Source: Tubulanus polymorphus
Lineage: Eukaryota; Nemertea; Palaeonemertea; Tubulaniformes; Tubulanidae
Assembly (NCBI RefSeq): GCF_964204645.1
Contig: NC_134035.1
Location: forward strand, 1-64,000
Length of the DNA stretch: 64,000 bases
Reading direction: 5' to 3'
Shown here: piece by piece, positions 51,271 through 63,963 of the stretch
Layout of the letters: the number at the start of each line of letters is the position of its first letter
Numbering within the stretch: position 1 is the first letter of the stretch
The notes under the pieces: model-generated
Told to the model about the DNA's origin: nothing
Database searches by the model: none
The model's input: only the letters and a program-made list of their open reading frames with translations
Program-made: the position numbers and the translations under genes

Positions 51271-54200
51271 TCAGGATGTTTGAAATACTCGAATGAAGTT
51301 TTTCAGATTGTCCACTGATTGTTGATGTGATGACGACACTGTCATCAGTTCAGTTTTTTCGCGTTCCTGTTGCTGTAAGATAAACAACGAAAATAAACAA
51401 CATCAGAAATTATAATCTAGTAGAAATAAATGCTACCAATCTTAGAATAAACCTTGTATTACAAAGAAAGTTTGGTTTATGCGAGCTATGTTTAGAGACT
51501 GGATCGAGAGGTCAGTGGCTCACTAAGATTTTAAACAAGTCTTATAAGATAAGACCACTTTGACACAACTGTGCAACTGGATCTTAGGTATGCCCAAAGT
51601 TAGTCTTAATGACAATGAAGATTCAGAGTTAAGCTTGAAGATTTATTGATGAATTAATAGTTCTGAATTCACTTACTTCTAAAGTGCCGTCAAAATGCTT
51701 TAATTTCTGTTCAAGTTGTTGTTTTTCAAGGTTCAATTCAACACTTCGTTTCAGCAGTTTCTTTTTTTCTTCTTCTTTTGCTGACAATAAGAACAGCATG
51801 AAAGGATAAACAGCCGTAGCGTGACAGCACCCACACCCCAGACCCCTCTCCTATCATTCTACGTACCAGCCTTCTTAGCGATATAAGCGTGCACAGTAGA
51901 CAACTGTTCGTTGAAATGACTTGTCGAAAGTTTAACTCCGGCGGTCTGAAAAAAAATATTATAGAATCATCTAAAATCTTACCTGGCGATACCTTTGTAT
52001 CATGACTAATTGAATTCCATAAACTCAGGGCCCAGTTGCACGGTTTGGACTATCAATTCTTATTCTAATAATATCGTAGTCTTCAAATAATTAATAAGAC
52101 CAGTCTTTGATTATTGATCCATAATGGTCTTAGGCTGGTCTTAAATCTAAGCCCTTCATGTGCAACTGTTCACCTACAGTTTTATGTGAAATTCATTGTA
52201 AACACTTACTTGACATTTAGGGCAGCTCCAGAGTCCTTTAGGCACAGCAGTTAGAGGTGGTTCTAAACATTGTAAGTGATAAACTAAACTACATGAATCA
52301 CACATCAATAATTCACCACTCGACCCACAAATGCAGCAATAGTTGTCATGGTTTCCATTCTGAAATACAAACACGTTGAAATAAGTTGAAAATGCACAGT
52401 GCTCAACTAAGGTTTAATTGTGTTTGGAAATAAACTGATTCTTATAAAACTCAGAAGACAAATTATTCACACGCATTCAAGACGTTTTATTTAAACAGAC
52501 CTGAACGTCGGTGAGACCGTTTTTGTCGAACGTATGTTTGGAAGGAGAGTGATCAGGAGTTGAAGGGGGACTCGTACACGGTGACAAACATCTCTGATAT
52601 CGACCTGGAAAATATCAACATCAATCATTATATCACAAATCAAACATAGATCGACTTCGTACTCATCCACGGAGAAGGTGATGTCAGTAATTAAACTGTT
52701 GGCCCTTTGTCATTAAACTATGGCAGGATGTAATACAGCACCTACCTCGGGGTCGTTTAGATAGAGGGCTTCCTCCATAACTTCTTCTGTGTAACGGGAT
52801 GAACTACAAAATACAAACATACACATAATTCAAATCTGACATCTCATCTACAGAGAGGAGAGAATAATATTCAGGATGTCTAAGTTACCTCTGATTCGAG
52901 ATGACCCGAGTTCGCGTGACGTTTTCTATCCGAGCGCTTTCTTTGTAAATCTATAAAACATGAGTTTAGATTAATACACAGATATCCTTCACTGGATATA
53001 GAACTCAGGATCCAAATCAAAGTTCTCAGAATTTGCCACAAGAGACAAATATTTGAGGCCCGTTTATCTCAGTGGTCAGTTTGATTTTTAGAGTTTTGAT
53101 TTTCAATGTTTTGTACCTAAAGTCAGATTTTCACCAAGAACTACGGAAAGGAGTCCTGTGAACTCGACTCCACTGGATTACTATTGAGTCTGGTTCAAGA
53201 GAAAGGAGTCCTGTGAACTCGACTCCACTGGATTACTATTGAGTCTGGTTCAAGAGAAAGGAGTCCTGTGAACTCGACTCCACTGGATTACTATTGAGTC
53301 TGGTTCAAGAGAAAGGAGTCCTGTGAACTCGACTCCACTGGATTACTATTGAGTCTGGTTCAAGAGAAAGGAGTCCTGTGAACTCGACTCCACTGGATTA
53401 CTATTGAGTCTGGTTCAAGAGAAAGGAGTCCTGTGAACTCGACTCCACTGGATTACTATTGAGTCTGGTTCAAGAGAAAGGAGTCCTGTGAACTCGACTC
53501 CACTGGATTACTATTGAGTCTGGTTCAAGAGAAAGGAGTCCTGTGAACTCGACTCCACTGGATTACTATTGAGTCTGGTTCAAGAGAAAATTAAACTTCA
53601 CAAAGTGTGGAAAACTGTTTAATCAGGGCGAATGAATTACCTTTCACAGATTCGTGATTGATCAGTTCTAAAGCGGCCATAAAATCGGATTTCTAAAAAT
53701 ACAACAATCAAACATAAATAAAACTACAATGAATATAAACATTTTGGCAGAAACCCGAGATTATTAAAACACTGACCCCAGATTTTCCTTGATGCTGGTG
53801 TTGTTGATTCTGATGAGGTTGTTGTTGATGCAGCTGTTGTTTTCTCTGCGGTGGTGTACGAGATGTTGTATTGTTATCAGTAACTTTATTTGCAGCAGCA
53901 GCAGCAGCGGATTTTTGTGCATTTCGACCCGTAGCGTTTACAGAACGTGGAGATTTACCCTAAAAACAGGACAAAATCAAGTAGATTTAAACATATAAAA
54001 TTGAAAGCAGATTCTTTTCGGAGAATTTTTTATTAATGTCAAAAAATTATTTTCTGAGAATCACAGATTTTAGTTTAAACTCAATAAACTTTGCTCCTAA
54101 ACTTAGACATGGGCAACACTTGTGACTAATTTGGACAAAATCAAAATTTTGATGATTTTCTCTGATCTAGCTTTTCCGACCTCACATTTACTATTATTTT

Positions 54201-55186
54201 GCCAATCACTTCACAAGGCGAAGTTTTCTGCAGCCAAAAATGTGCGATTTGCTCGTTGAAATGAAATACCTGTAATATCGAAGGTCGATTCATACGAAAG
54301 TTAGGAACCCTGAGAGGCGACGAGGGTCGAGGATTCTGTTTACGCTGGTGTTTTTTGTGCTGCGGTTTCTGTACTGCGACCGTCGTCGGTTTTGAAGGTG
54401 ATGGTTTCTGTGCAGGAGCAGGAGCAAATGTAGGAGCATGTTTATTCAGAGTGGAAGAACTAGGATCAACATCCTGAAAATACATCAATTCATACAATTT
54501 AAAGATATTTCTAAGTAAACACTGTCTAGTGTTTTCTGTAGAAGTGATAATGTGAACTCACTGGTAGGGTAGGGGTATGAGGGGGTTTCGGTTTTTCTTT
54601 AGGAGACTGTGGTTTAGTAGCTGGTGTTGTCGTTGCCAAGTCTTTTCTTAATTGTTGAACGATTTTTTTCTGAAAAGATACCCAGAAACAGTTTATCAGA
54701 GAAATGATGAATGCATTGTACGTTTAGAATGGATAAACCTGAAACAAATGTTAAAATCTTAAATCAATGTAACATAAACTGAATCAATAGCATCATTTAA
54801 ATGGATTCAGAGGCAGAATGTTTATGATGAAGAGCTCGACCCACACCTGTTTTTCACTGAGTTGTTGAATTTGTGCTTGAACATCGTTTAACTGTTTCTT
54901 CATCTCGGAATTCTGAAAACGTATAAGGTAAGTTTTTTGAAATAAGAAAGTTTTAACAGAAATCATGAGGCCAGTTTTAAAACTGGTTCGTGAATACAGT
55001 TTACCTGTGGGTCATTTTTTATGCTTTTGACGAGTGTCTGAAAAAGTGTTTGAAACAATTTAATCAGAAATTTGCGTAAGATGAAACGAGAATTCAAGAA
55101 TTCGAGAAATATCTATTTTTTACCTGATGAGTTTGAATTGTGTTTTTAAGCTGTTTCTGAATTTGCGCTAGATCGGATTTAGACAT
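51271..55186 (-). CDS. PHF21A: PHD-finger protein PHF21 (BHC80-like, LSD1 complex)
   Basis: Homologue of PHF21A/BHC80, whose PHD finger reads unmethylated H3K4 in the LSD1-CoREST complex. Fourteen exons in phase: 55186-55124, 55037-55005, 54912-54847, 54669-54562, 54473-54270, 53959-53777, 53692-53641, 52950-52889, 52803-52746, 52604-52501, 52359-52210, 51945-51867, 51780-51677 and 51372-51271. They give 455 residues. The N-terminal coiled coil matches BHC80 ([35 protein letters not shown]). The middle is Pro/Gln/Ala-rich. [14 protein letters not shown] is the conserved short helix region, followed by basic RKRSDRKRH and an AT-hook-like KRPRGR. PHD finger ~315-361 ([16 protein letters not shown] ... 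LWSCPKC) and a C-terminal coiled coil ([20 protein letters not shown]). Shorter than vertebrate PHF21A. Intron 7 contains a 55 bp minisatellite. Confidence 0.93.
52027..52170. mobile_element. MITE, GTTGCAC family (best copy), PHF21 intron 11
   Basis: CAGTTGCAC near the left end and GTGCAACTG near the right end are perfect inverses. Inside, ATAAGACCAGTCTTTGATTA and AATGGTCTTAGGCTGGTCTT repeat the TAAGACCAGTCTTA theme in both directions. About 144 bp, non-coding. Confidence 0.8.
53144..53589. repeat. Minisatellite, 55 bp unit, 8 identical copies, PHF21 intron 7
   Basis: The unit starts GAAAGGAGTCCTGTGAACTC and ends GTCTGGTTCAAGA. Successive copies look base-for-base identical, unlike the other arrays, which points to very recent amplification or an assembly copy-number artefact. 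Confidence 0.95.
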
Positions 55187-55982
55187 GATTCAAAAAATCA
55201 GTTCTTCTTCAAACTTCACGATTTAATTTTCTGAAGAGAATCTGAAAAAGTTTATGCATAAAAAATACAACAAAATGATAATCTGAAGATTTTGTTTTAT
55301 CAAGATTTTGATAATTAATATTATATAAATTATAGAATATAGGTTAAATAGTGAAACTGACAGAATATAGTCACAATAGAATGTGAATTCATGAATGAGA
55401 TGAAAAAGAATCACAACAAATACTTACTTTTTTAAGCAACAAAAAGAAACGTTTAATACGTGGTTTTGATTAATTGTCAAATCGAGGAGGGAAGAGATGG
55501 AAAAATGGATTAAATTGATTCCTCTCAAGTCACTGGATTCAACTCACATCTCTACGCACTGGAGCCAGCCTTTCAAGTTCAATCTTCTCATTCAAAACCA
55601 CTGCTTTTCAATCAGCCTCTTGAATTATTTACAGCGGCGTTTATTCAGATAAACGAACGTATATTGTGAAAATATGAAAAGTCACAAAAAGAAAACAAAC
55701 TTCTTCAATAAAGGATGGCTCCGTGAATTGAACCAAGTGATTGCTCCAGTAAGGCTGGCTCCGTGAATTTCACAGGAATCGATAATCAAATTCAAATTAA
55801 TTTGTTTTAATTTCAAAAATAAATTATTTTGCCTCCTCAATAAGAAAATCAGGCTGGTCCTGGTACTAACATCAACATAACATTTGAAGAGATTGAAGAT
55901 AAAGGCTGTAACCTCCGAAAAATTAGTCAAGTCAAATATAAATAAAGTTTTATTTCACTATCCCTCAGTTAGAAACTTTTTG
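55187..55982. promoter_or_regulatory. Upstream region between PHF21 and the acidic coiled-coil gene
   Basis: 796 bp between divergent start codons. GGCTCCGTGAATT occurs twice (near 55710 and 55750). No core promoter element identified. Confidence 0.4.
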
Positions 55983-58141
55983 ATGGAGAAAAGTAATTGG
56001 TGCATCACTCCGGAGGAGGGAGGGAAGATGCTGTTACCGCAACTTCATCAAAAATCTGTTTGGGAAGATGAAGAATGCTTCCCTTACTCCTGGATAGACA
56101 CAGGAGCTGGTAAGATTTTAGACCCCCCTCGAGTCTTCTTTTCCCGTTTATGTTACTTAAAGTTTCTTCTTTTTATTTGTAAATGACACTGTACATGCTG
56201 TATTAACTATTCTGTTTTGTAGAGGACTGCAATAAATTGGATCGAAAAGCACTAATTGAACGTATCAGTGAACTTTTGAACGTCGTCAAGAACTTGGAAC
56301 ATGTGATCGATTTGAAGGATGTTCAAATTACAGAATGCAACAGGTAACAAAAAGAGTTGTTGTGGATGTATGAAAGGGAAAGGTGTGGAACTGTGGATAG
56401 GTGGAATAGAGATGTGGAAACGGTTGAAGGAGGTGAAGAATGATGAGTATTATTTCTATATTTCAGTATGTTGGATCATTTAATACAATTAAACGCGGAA
56501 CTCATGAGAAAATTCTCAGATCAACGAGTTAAAGAAGAATCCAGGAACGAAAGAGCTGAAAGCGTCAACTCGGAGCAGGATGGCTCCGAGCGGTACAGAG
56601 ATGGAGCAATAACTAGTGAATCGCAGAAACTGTGTCGAGAGATAATCAGTGAACTGTTCTCATCGGTCGGAGTAGAACCTGGAGTTGAATATTCCTCCGG
56701 TCCGGAGACAGATCGGAGGAATATTGCTATTCAAACAGAGTTAGACATGATGAGTGACTGGGAATCACTGATGTCTTACCGCGATCAGCCTGATAAATCA
56801 TTCCCCGTTGTCTTGACTCCCGCTGCATCGCCACGGTTACCGCTACTACAAACACGATCAAACGTCGAAATCAATTTGTTCGCGGAAACCATGGCGACCG
56901 AAATATTGAACGTCGCGAGTAAATCGGAAAGCGCGATAGATGGCGCTGTCAGAGCTCCCGAACGGGCAGTCGGATTTAAAACTACTTCCTGGCGCCCTCT
57001 GACGGGAATATCAGAATATCTGAGCAACACACTCAGCTACGAGACGACGACCTGGAGTAGTAACCATGACGACAACGATGAATCGATTATAGCTGATGAA
57101 GTGATGCCGGAATTTTCATTAATAGATTCTCAGGTGGAGGAGAGTGAGCAGGGGTCGGAGGGGTGCGAGCAGAGGTTGGAGGAGAGTGAGCAGGGGTCGG
57201 AGGGGCGCGAGCAGAGGTTGGAGGAGAGTGAGCAGGGGTCGGAGGGGCGCGAGCAGAGGTTGGAGGAGAGTGAGCAGGGGGTAGAGAGACCTCACACATC
57301 AGTCGGGTCGAATAAACGAGATGTTGATATTCTCATTGTTGGAAGTGAGGTTTATAAATCATCCGAGAGTAGTAGCGACGATGATACTCTAGGAATAATT
57401 GATGATGATGACGGCGATGATGATGACAACCTCTTCGAATCGGATACCGACGAAAATAATAATTCCGACGATTTAAACGCCGATGACGTCGCCGTGGTTA
57501 CAGCCATCGAGGGAGTCGAGAAATTAGACTTGGATTCGATAAAAGATGAAAACATGGAAAATGAGAATCAGTCGGAAACGAGGAGGAAATCCGATCGGAA
57601 ATGTGTCGAGACGGACGACGAGTCGCCGCGACGACCAATCGATTTACAATGCAGCGGTCGACAGATGGAATTACAAAGTAAACCGGTTTTATTGCGAAAA
57701 ACATCGGCAAAATTATTAGAAAAACGACCGACAAAATCGAACAATTCGGTTCTGTCTCCGCGTAAAACCATGACGACGACGAGTCAAGGTTCGAGTTCGG
57801 GTGCGAGTCCCGGGCGACAGTTACGCGATCACAGTCACTGTTCCCGTAGCGCCTGCCCGAACAGTAAAGATATCGTTCATTTGAGTTTAAGAGACGTTCC
57901 ACCGGCTAAACTACCGTTCCGCGGTAACGCAGCTGCGGTTCCGTCTGTTCGTAAATCCCTCGACGGTTTCAACAGTTCACCGAGAATGATGGCGACTTTT
58001 CCTCCGCCTGCTGCGGCTACTCAACATCCCGCGAAGAATTTACCTTCACTGCCATCTGCTAAATATCCTACTATAGACATGTCAGATCGAGTTGGCTTCA
58101 CTTTTTCTGCGGATAAAAAGAAAAAACCATCCGGACTTTAA
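55983..58141 (+). CDS. Unrecognised acidic coiled-coil protein
   Basis: Three exons in phase: 55983-56109, 56223-56343 and 56467-58141, giving 640 residues. The first 42 residues are Trp/Pro-containing (MEKSNWCITPEE ... CFPYSWIDTGA). Residues ~46-110 form a likely coiled coil (RISELLNVVKNLEHVIDLKD, LDHLIQLNAELMRKF). Residues ~303-355 are about 3.5 tandem 15-residue units (EESEQGSEGREQRLE) encoded by an in-frame 45 bp minisatellite. An Asp/Ser-rich tract follows (DDDDGDDDDN). The C-terminal ~200 residues are basic and Ser/Pro-rich, with conserved-looking SLRDVPPAKLPFRG and DMSDRVGFTFSADKKKK. No catalytic or membrane segment is visible. The N-terminal coiled coil and short motifs look conserved in style, so it is probably a real scaffold-type protein, but no family was recognised. 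Confidence 0.7.
57131..57283 (+). repeat. In-frame coding minisatellite, 45 bp unit
   Basis: About 3.4 units of GGAGGAGAGTGAGCAGGGGT inside exon 3 of the acidic gene, keeping the reading frame. The opposite strand shows a Pro/Ala/Ser-rich shadow frame that is not a gene. Confidence 0.9.
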
Positions 58142-59120
58142 ACTTCAATTCTTCAGATTCCAGTTGGATGTTTTTAGACAGGACACAATTTGTTCAACTG
58201 GAACCGATAAATCTGATGACAATACTTTGGATAGTACTTAAACTTGAATACTTTCAAGTTGAATTCTCTAAAACTAAAACATGGATATTAAAACCATTTC
58301 AATGGAATATCGATGAAATCTTCTCCTGAACTTGAATTATCACTTAAACCTCAAATGAACACAAATCACTTGATTTGATTAAATTCTCGATCAGCGGACC
58401 CACGGTCTCCTAATACTGTATCTGAAATCGATATTTCTAATATGACAATCACAAATGTTGTAATGTATTATCAAGTCTCATGTCTGCATTTAATTTTTTC
58501 CTGAGAATATTTCATTTTCTTGTTATTAATCTCTATGCAAACGTATTGTTTAAAACTCTTGTCTCCTGCTGTGCTGCGTTAATGCATTTAATGTGGAATG
58601 TATTTTTAGGAAGTTTATGATCTATAGGAACTATTAGGATCTATAGGAATTTACTAATGTTTGGTGGTTATAAGATTAGTATTCAAATGCATAATATAAA
58701 CTGGTGCTCCCCCAACAAGAGTGACATCTTAAGTAAAAGTACAGTGTAAAATGTTAGGGTTGTTCAATTGCATTTTTGTATTTTGCCAGTTTTGGATTGT
58801 TTTATTTTGTGAATAAAAGTTGGTTTATTAAATTTAAATTACATATTTCTTGTCTGTAGTTTTTCGTGGCAAGTAGTTATTGGATCCAAAAGACTTATTA
58901 GTTTGGAGGATGGACAGAGATTACTCCATTACTCGGGGTTCGAACCCGATCGTATTTGGCGCTGTAGCGGAAGTGACGAGTGAGGTCGCTGTATGTAAAT
59001 GAGAGGTCATGACCTCCATATAGCGTTCAATACAATCGATATTCGAGCTGGAATTTGACGAGGATTCCGTCTTTGATTCATGATTTTGGAATTATCCGAG
59101 CGCGTATTTTCTCACGGAAC
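58142..59120. other. 3' side of acidic gene and PHF13/23 promoter
   Basis: AATAAAAG at 58812 is a candidate poly(A) signal. A tRNA B-box-like GGTTCGAACCC at about 58937 has no folding cloverleaf around it. Nothing else recognised. Confidence 0.5.
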
Positions 59121-60946
59121 ATGTCGAAAGATGTATTTAAAGGTAAACGAACGGTTAACAGTGAATTGAATGAAGATTAATCGTGAATAAACTCGTGTGC
59201 AGTAGATTAATCAGCTCATATCCCGTACACCTGCCTTATTCGCGCTTATTCTCTCCTACTCATTTTAATTTACTGTATACGTCGTTATTGCGAGGTATAT
59301 TTTCTAATAAACTCCGCTTACTTGTTCACACATGTCTCGTGTTTATCTATGTGAATTTTCGGGTGAATCGATGCGATATTTCTATATGAAAACAGCGTTT
59401 GAATTTGACTCTTCGTTTTTCTCAGTTCGGGACAGTAGAGAAGAATGAAATATGGCGCCCGACTCGACTATTCGTGTTAACGAGACGAGTTACCTACAAT
59501 AATTAGATAGCTCCCGTTAAACAAACGTGTCTGAATAAAATTCAAAGCAAAAATAAACTATTTAGAGCTTTGTGCATCTCTGTACCTTTCAAATATTGCC
59601 AATGGGTAATCATTCTTAGGATGGTGGGTTCTCATCGGTTGGATATACTCCACTCACCGCCCCCATATCTGTGTGTCGAGGCCCCCTTACTCCTAAATCG
59701 GCCAATCTATCAGCACCAGTTCTCTCACTGATGTGGGTCCCCTCATCAATCATTAGTCCTACAATTATCAACTCTGACCAGGAGAACGACAGGTAGGACG
59801 GTGAATATTTTGCCGACACAGCATTATTATATTTTAGTAAATCCCATTTTACTGACATCAACATATTTACTATAAAATAAGAATAACAATGAATTTAGTA
59901 TATAAGGTTTAGGGATAGGATGCTACGAATAATGCCGCATTGGCAAAATGCCAGCCATTTAGTTTTGTCTTATTGTCATGTGTGTTTTTTTCAGCTCCTA
60001 AAGCTCGACACAGTCGAGCAGACAGTCACAGCGGGCCACAGTCTATTGATGAATCACAAAATAATTTGGTTAGTTCGTTATTTCAATTAACTCAGAACTG
60101 AGAGACTAAATTCAGACTAGTCAAGTACCCATTGTTCCTGAAACAGAATCCATTTTAAGAGTACTTTGGGATTTCGTGTGGTTTTGTTTCAGCTGACTCT
60201 AACCTGAATGATTAGGTCTCTGACTCGGTCTCATATCTCTCAGTTTATTGAATGTAGTTTATTTGATGTATATTTCTCTCGTGCTGTAGTCGAGGTCTCC
60301 GAGAGTCAAACGACGTCGAACTAAAGAAGATTTCTACAGTTTTTGTAACATAGTTCTCGCTTATACACAATACGAGCCACAGAAATCAGTGGAAGTAAGT
60401 TTAATCCTCGATTCACCGGATTAAACTTAATCCGGATTAACCATATGCTCTATGAGAGAATAATGATTTGATTGATTTGATGTTTTCAGGATCTTAGGAA
60501 TCATCACAACACAAGTCCGGTAGATAGTGGAGGAAGTACGGCTGATAGTTTCACCTCAGAATCAACATCGAGTTCAGTAGAATCACAGGATACTCTGCCA
60601 TCTCCGGTGAAAAGTACGTAGCACAAATATTCGGGCAAATTTGAAGAATGTCAGCGTAAAGCGCGAGCAGTAACAGCGTATTTATAATGTATTTATATTG
60701 TATATTTTAGATACAGAAGATTATGATTTAATAACGTGTTTCTGTATGAAACCGTTCGCTGGTCGACCGATGATCGAATGTTCGCTGTGTTTAACTTGGA
60801 TTCATTTATCGTGTGCTAAAATACGTCGTACAAACATCCCCGACGAATACGTCTGCCAACAATGTAAAGACGCAAAACTGAGCACGCGTAAATCCGTGCG
60901 TCGCTACGGGCCGTCGCCTGGCAACAACTCTCCGAATACTGTATAG
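59121..60946 (+). CDS. PHF13: PHD-finger protein of the PHF13/PHF23 family
   Basis: Chromatin reader; human PHF13 (SPOC1) and PHF23 bind H3K4me3 through this PHD type. Five exons in phase: 59121-59142, 59995-60068, 60290-60394, 60490-60613 and 60711-60946, giving 186 residues (the vertebrate proteins are roughly 300-400). The N-terminal part has a basic [19 protein letters not shown] block, typical of the family's N-terminal motif. A Ser-rich linker follows. The PHD finger is at ~118-160: [19 protein letters not shown], then [11 protein letters not shown] and [15 protein letters not shown] and TWIHLSCAK are diagnostic of PHF13/PHF23 and do not separate the two. The tail is basic (RKSVRRYG). 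The 7-codon first exon (MSKDVFK) was chosen by phase and is less certain than the rest. Confidence 0.92.
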
Positions 60947-61588
60947 CTACGTTTTCATCGTTCGAATTGTGAAAAACAAACGATTCATCATCGGCGCTAT
61001 AGAAACCGGTCGCTTAGCAACCTAACTTATAGTGCGCGTTGTCACGGTAACTGGTGACGCCTCGTTTCCGAGGTGGTGTTATTGGCAGCAGAGATTATTA
61101 TTTTTCTAGTTGCTATTGGCAACAACAGCAGCAGCAGCTTCCAGTGTTGGATATAGAGAGAGAGTGGGGGCAAACAACGTGCTTTTCATCGGTAAAATTG
61201 CGATTGTTTCTACAGTTGAAGCACAAAAGTTTTATGAACTAGATTTACTAGGTTGAATGATAGATTCTTACGGTTATCGGGATGATTTAAATTGTTCGAT
61301 GAAAATATTGATTTATCTGTAATACATTGTTGAATATTGTTTATATCTCTCTAATCGGTTCATTGCTGTTGGTTACAAAATTTGAAATGATTTCATTCTG
61401 GAATCTGACGATGAATTAATTAACGACATTCCTTCTTCAATCGCGTTCATCGTCAAGGAAAATATATAACAGAGGCAGCCGGTTATATCTTCTGTGAATA
61501 AAATGGTCGTTTATTCCAGAAGTTTGTGCTGTAAATAAAACGCAGGGAAATCTAATTCAAACTCAGTCCCTCAAATGACTCAAGGAAA

Positions 61589-61757
61589 TTACAGTAGACT
61601 CAACTCAAGTCTGATTTTTTTGGGCGGGACAAAATTTGTACGAGTGATGCATTACTATGATTTGGATGGTTCATAATCCATACATCATCGGGTCAGAAAA
61701 CAACATTTCTTAAGTTAAATGATTAACTCGGAGTTGACATGATTTGAGTCTACTATA
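61589..61757. mobile_element. MITE, AGTAGACTCAA family
   Basis: The left end ACAGTAGACTCAACTCAAGT is matched in inverse at the right end (ACATGATTTGAGTCTACTAT), with two mismatches in ~20 bp. About 169 bp, non-coding. The same terminal sequence forms the core of the CTSD intron 8 minisatellite unit. Confidence 0.78.
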
Positions 61758-61867
61758 GGCCTAGTCTGTATCAGATATTTGAACGATGAAGTTAGTTGGT
61801 TGTGAGTTTGAAATTGATTGTATTCATTCTCTTAAATGCGCACAGAAATCAGGTAACTGATGAAATA

Positions 61868-61995
61868 GAAGAATTCTGAGTGAGGAAAGACTCCTTTAAA
61901 CTCGAATGCGTTCATCACATTGCAACAGAATGTAAATTGAATTCCACATTAATCACTGGTACCAATTGTTATGTTAGAAGGAGTCTACTGTACGT
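61868..61995. mobile_element. Possible second copy of the AGTAGACTC element family
   Basis: Left GAAAGACTCCTTTAAACTCG and right GAAGGAGTCTACTGTACG are imperfect inverses. Weaker than the neighbouring copy. Confidence 0.5.
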
Positions 61996-63807
61996 TAACT
62001 TACTGGCTAGGATAATGATAATGTATATGACTAAATCATAGATTGCATAATGTATATTGAATTGTCTTATTTCTTGCGTCTGAAATTATACTAATAAATA
62101 ATTATTTTTTCGAATCGATGATTTCTATAGCAATAATAACGATTATTACTTTTTTAACTATACAAATTTTCCGACTGTAAAAAATCTATGATTGATAATA
62201 ATTTTGATCGCAAAGACATCGAAAATACAGTGAAAACTCCTTCCGTTTCAATAAAATTGCCCAACTTAACTTAAGCTAACAAATTCCAGGCTAGTCAGGG
62301 CAACATCGGGTTGTCATCACATGAATGAAGTAAAATTATTCTAAACATCATCCAAGGCAAGTGCAGTCTTTTAAATTCTGATATACTCTTGTCTATTATG
62401 CGACAATTAAATAATTTAGAAATTCTCGATCCATCATTAATTAATTATTGAGTTGATCCGAAAAAGAGTTAACTGTATTTTGTAAATTATTCGTTGCGTT
62501 TTCGATGTTCCCATTTTACACCAATCATCAATGTTAAATTATTTTGTCGTCACAGTTTTTCAGTGTTTTGTGTTTAGCGAGTTTTATGGTGCATTGATTG
62601 TGTATAAAAGTGAAAGACGTCCTGATTGTAGTGGAGACCTGTAAATTACAACCATTAATGCCAGCCTCGATCCTCAAAGGGGTCATTTACATCTTATACA
62701 GTGAAACTAACGTAGAGAGTTGTCCTATGATTTGGGACGATCCACTTTGACAATTGAATTGGAAATACAAATTGGAACAGAAAAAGAGATGGCTTCAGTA
62801 ACGTGATGACTTTATCAGTTTCACTGACCAGTGTAAGTTGTTTTATTAGTTTCACTGAAGTCGTCTAATTTTTAATCCAAATTTGTATTTGTAATTCAGT
62901 TTACTATTAGTACAAATCGTCATTTGATGATAAGGTAAATCTTTGCCGACAGGTGCTTTTTTTGAGCTATTTTTGAGACCCTATCTCTGTTTAAATGTTC
63001 CAATTAATCTAAGATCTTATTAGGTTCAGTTTAGCTGAACAGCGGTTTCTGAACTGTCTAATTGAAATAGACAGGATTTTTTAATTGATGATTGAGTTAG
63101 CTGAACTGTGTCTACAGAGCTGCAGTTGCTCGAAAGTTGGTTGAGTTAAACCAGTGAATATTTAAGATAGTGAAAATTAGAGGTTCATTGTTACTATGGT
63201 ATCTATCCAGCGATTATCTTTAACCAACTATTGAATAACTGCAATGCGAGGATTTTAATAACGATGACAAACGTTTCAGTTTTCACTCAGTTCTCTCTAA
63301 TAATAAATAAATAAACTACTGATGAACGATGGATAATACATGTTATTTGTAAATAGATATATTGATACAAAAATTGTAAATATTCATGGTTAAAAAAAGG
63401 TCATTTTGTGCATTGATACAAAACAGAAAATACAGTGAATTCATTAATAATGAATGTGGTATGTTTTATATTTAATCTGGTCACGTTTGATGATTATGAC
63501 TAAGCTGAAAGCAGATTATTTTTATGCCCCTCCCCACAACCCATTGCGTGGAGTGTACTGTAATCCCTTTGTCATCCCTGCAGTGGTTTCCGTCCCCACC
63601 AAAACCGTTGAACAGATTTTCCTGAAATTCAGCAACTAGTTGACGATAGTAACTGATGAGATTTTGGGTCCTGCAGGTCCAAGGTAACAACTTCAATATT
63701 AAACTCCCTCTAGTGACGGGAACAAAAAACTGGTTCACCCCAAATCCCCTGTGAGGAGACGAATCCTAAGACAGCGATAACAAATATCAAGACTATAAGT
63801 TATATTT

Positions 63808-63963
63808 TCATCGACTGTATTGATTTGTGTTTCCATCGTTTTTAAGATCGTACGGATCAGAAACGCGTTCGAAAACTGCTAGATATTTATCTCCATTGTT
63901 TCTCGTTACTTTCTGTCCCTCCTCGGTGCTGTCGTAGAGTTTCGGTACAATAGGGTCGTCTTT
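63808..63963 (-). CDS. Last exon of an unrecognised gene (partial)
   Basis: A CTACAG acceptor opens 51 codons and a stop ([20 protein letters not shown] ... [15 protein letters not shown]). The composition is protein-like and the acceptor is strong, so this is probably the terminal exon of a minus-strand gene that continues beyond the window. No family recognised. Confidence 0.5.
   Translation of the reverse strand, partial: KDDPIVPKLYDSTEEGQKVTRNNGDKYLAVFERVSDPYDLKNDGNTNQYSR

Larger units (their letters stand above)
60947..63807. other. Non-coding region with MITE copies
   Basis: PHF13/23 3' untranslated region followed by ~2.5 kb with two fold-back elements (61589-61757, 61868-61995). No coding exon recognised up to the right-edge gene. 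Confidence 0.5.

Noticed and set aside
57087-57299. Pro/Ser-rich minus-strand ORF
   Set aside because: Antisense shadow of the coding 45 bp repeats in the acidic protein gene.
58930-58955. tRNA B-box-like GGTTCGAACCC
   Set aside because: No acceptor stem, anticodon arm or convincing A box could be folded around it. The similar GGTTCGAATCC near 27390 fails the same test.
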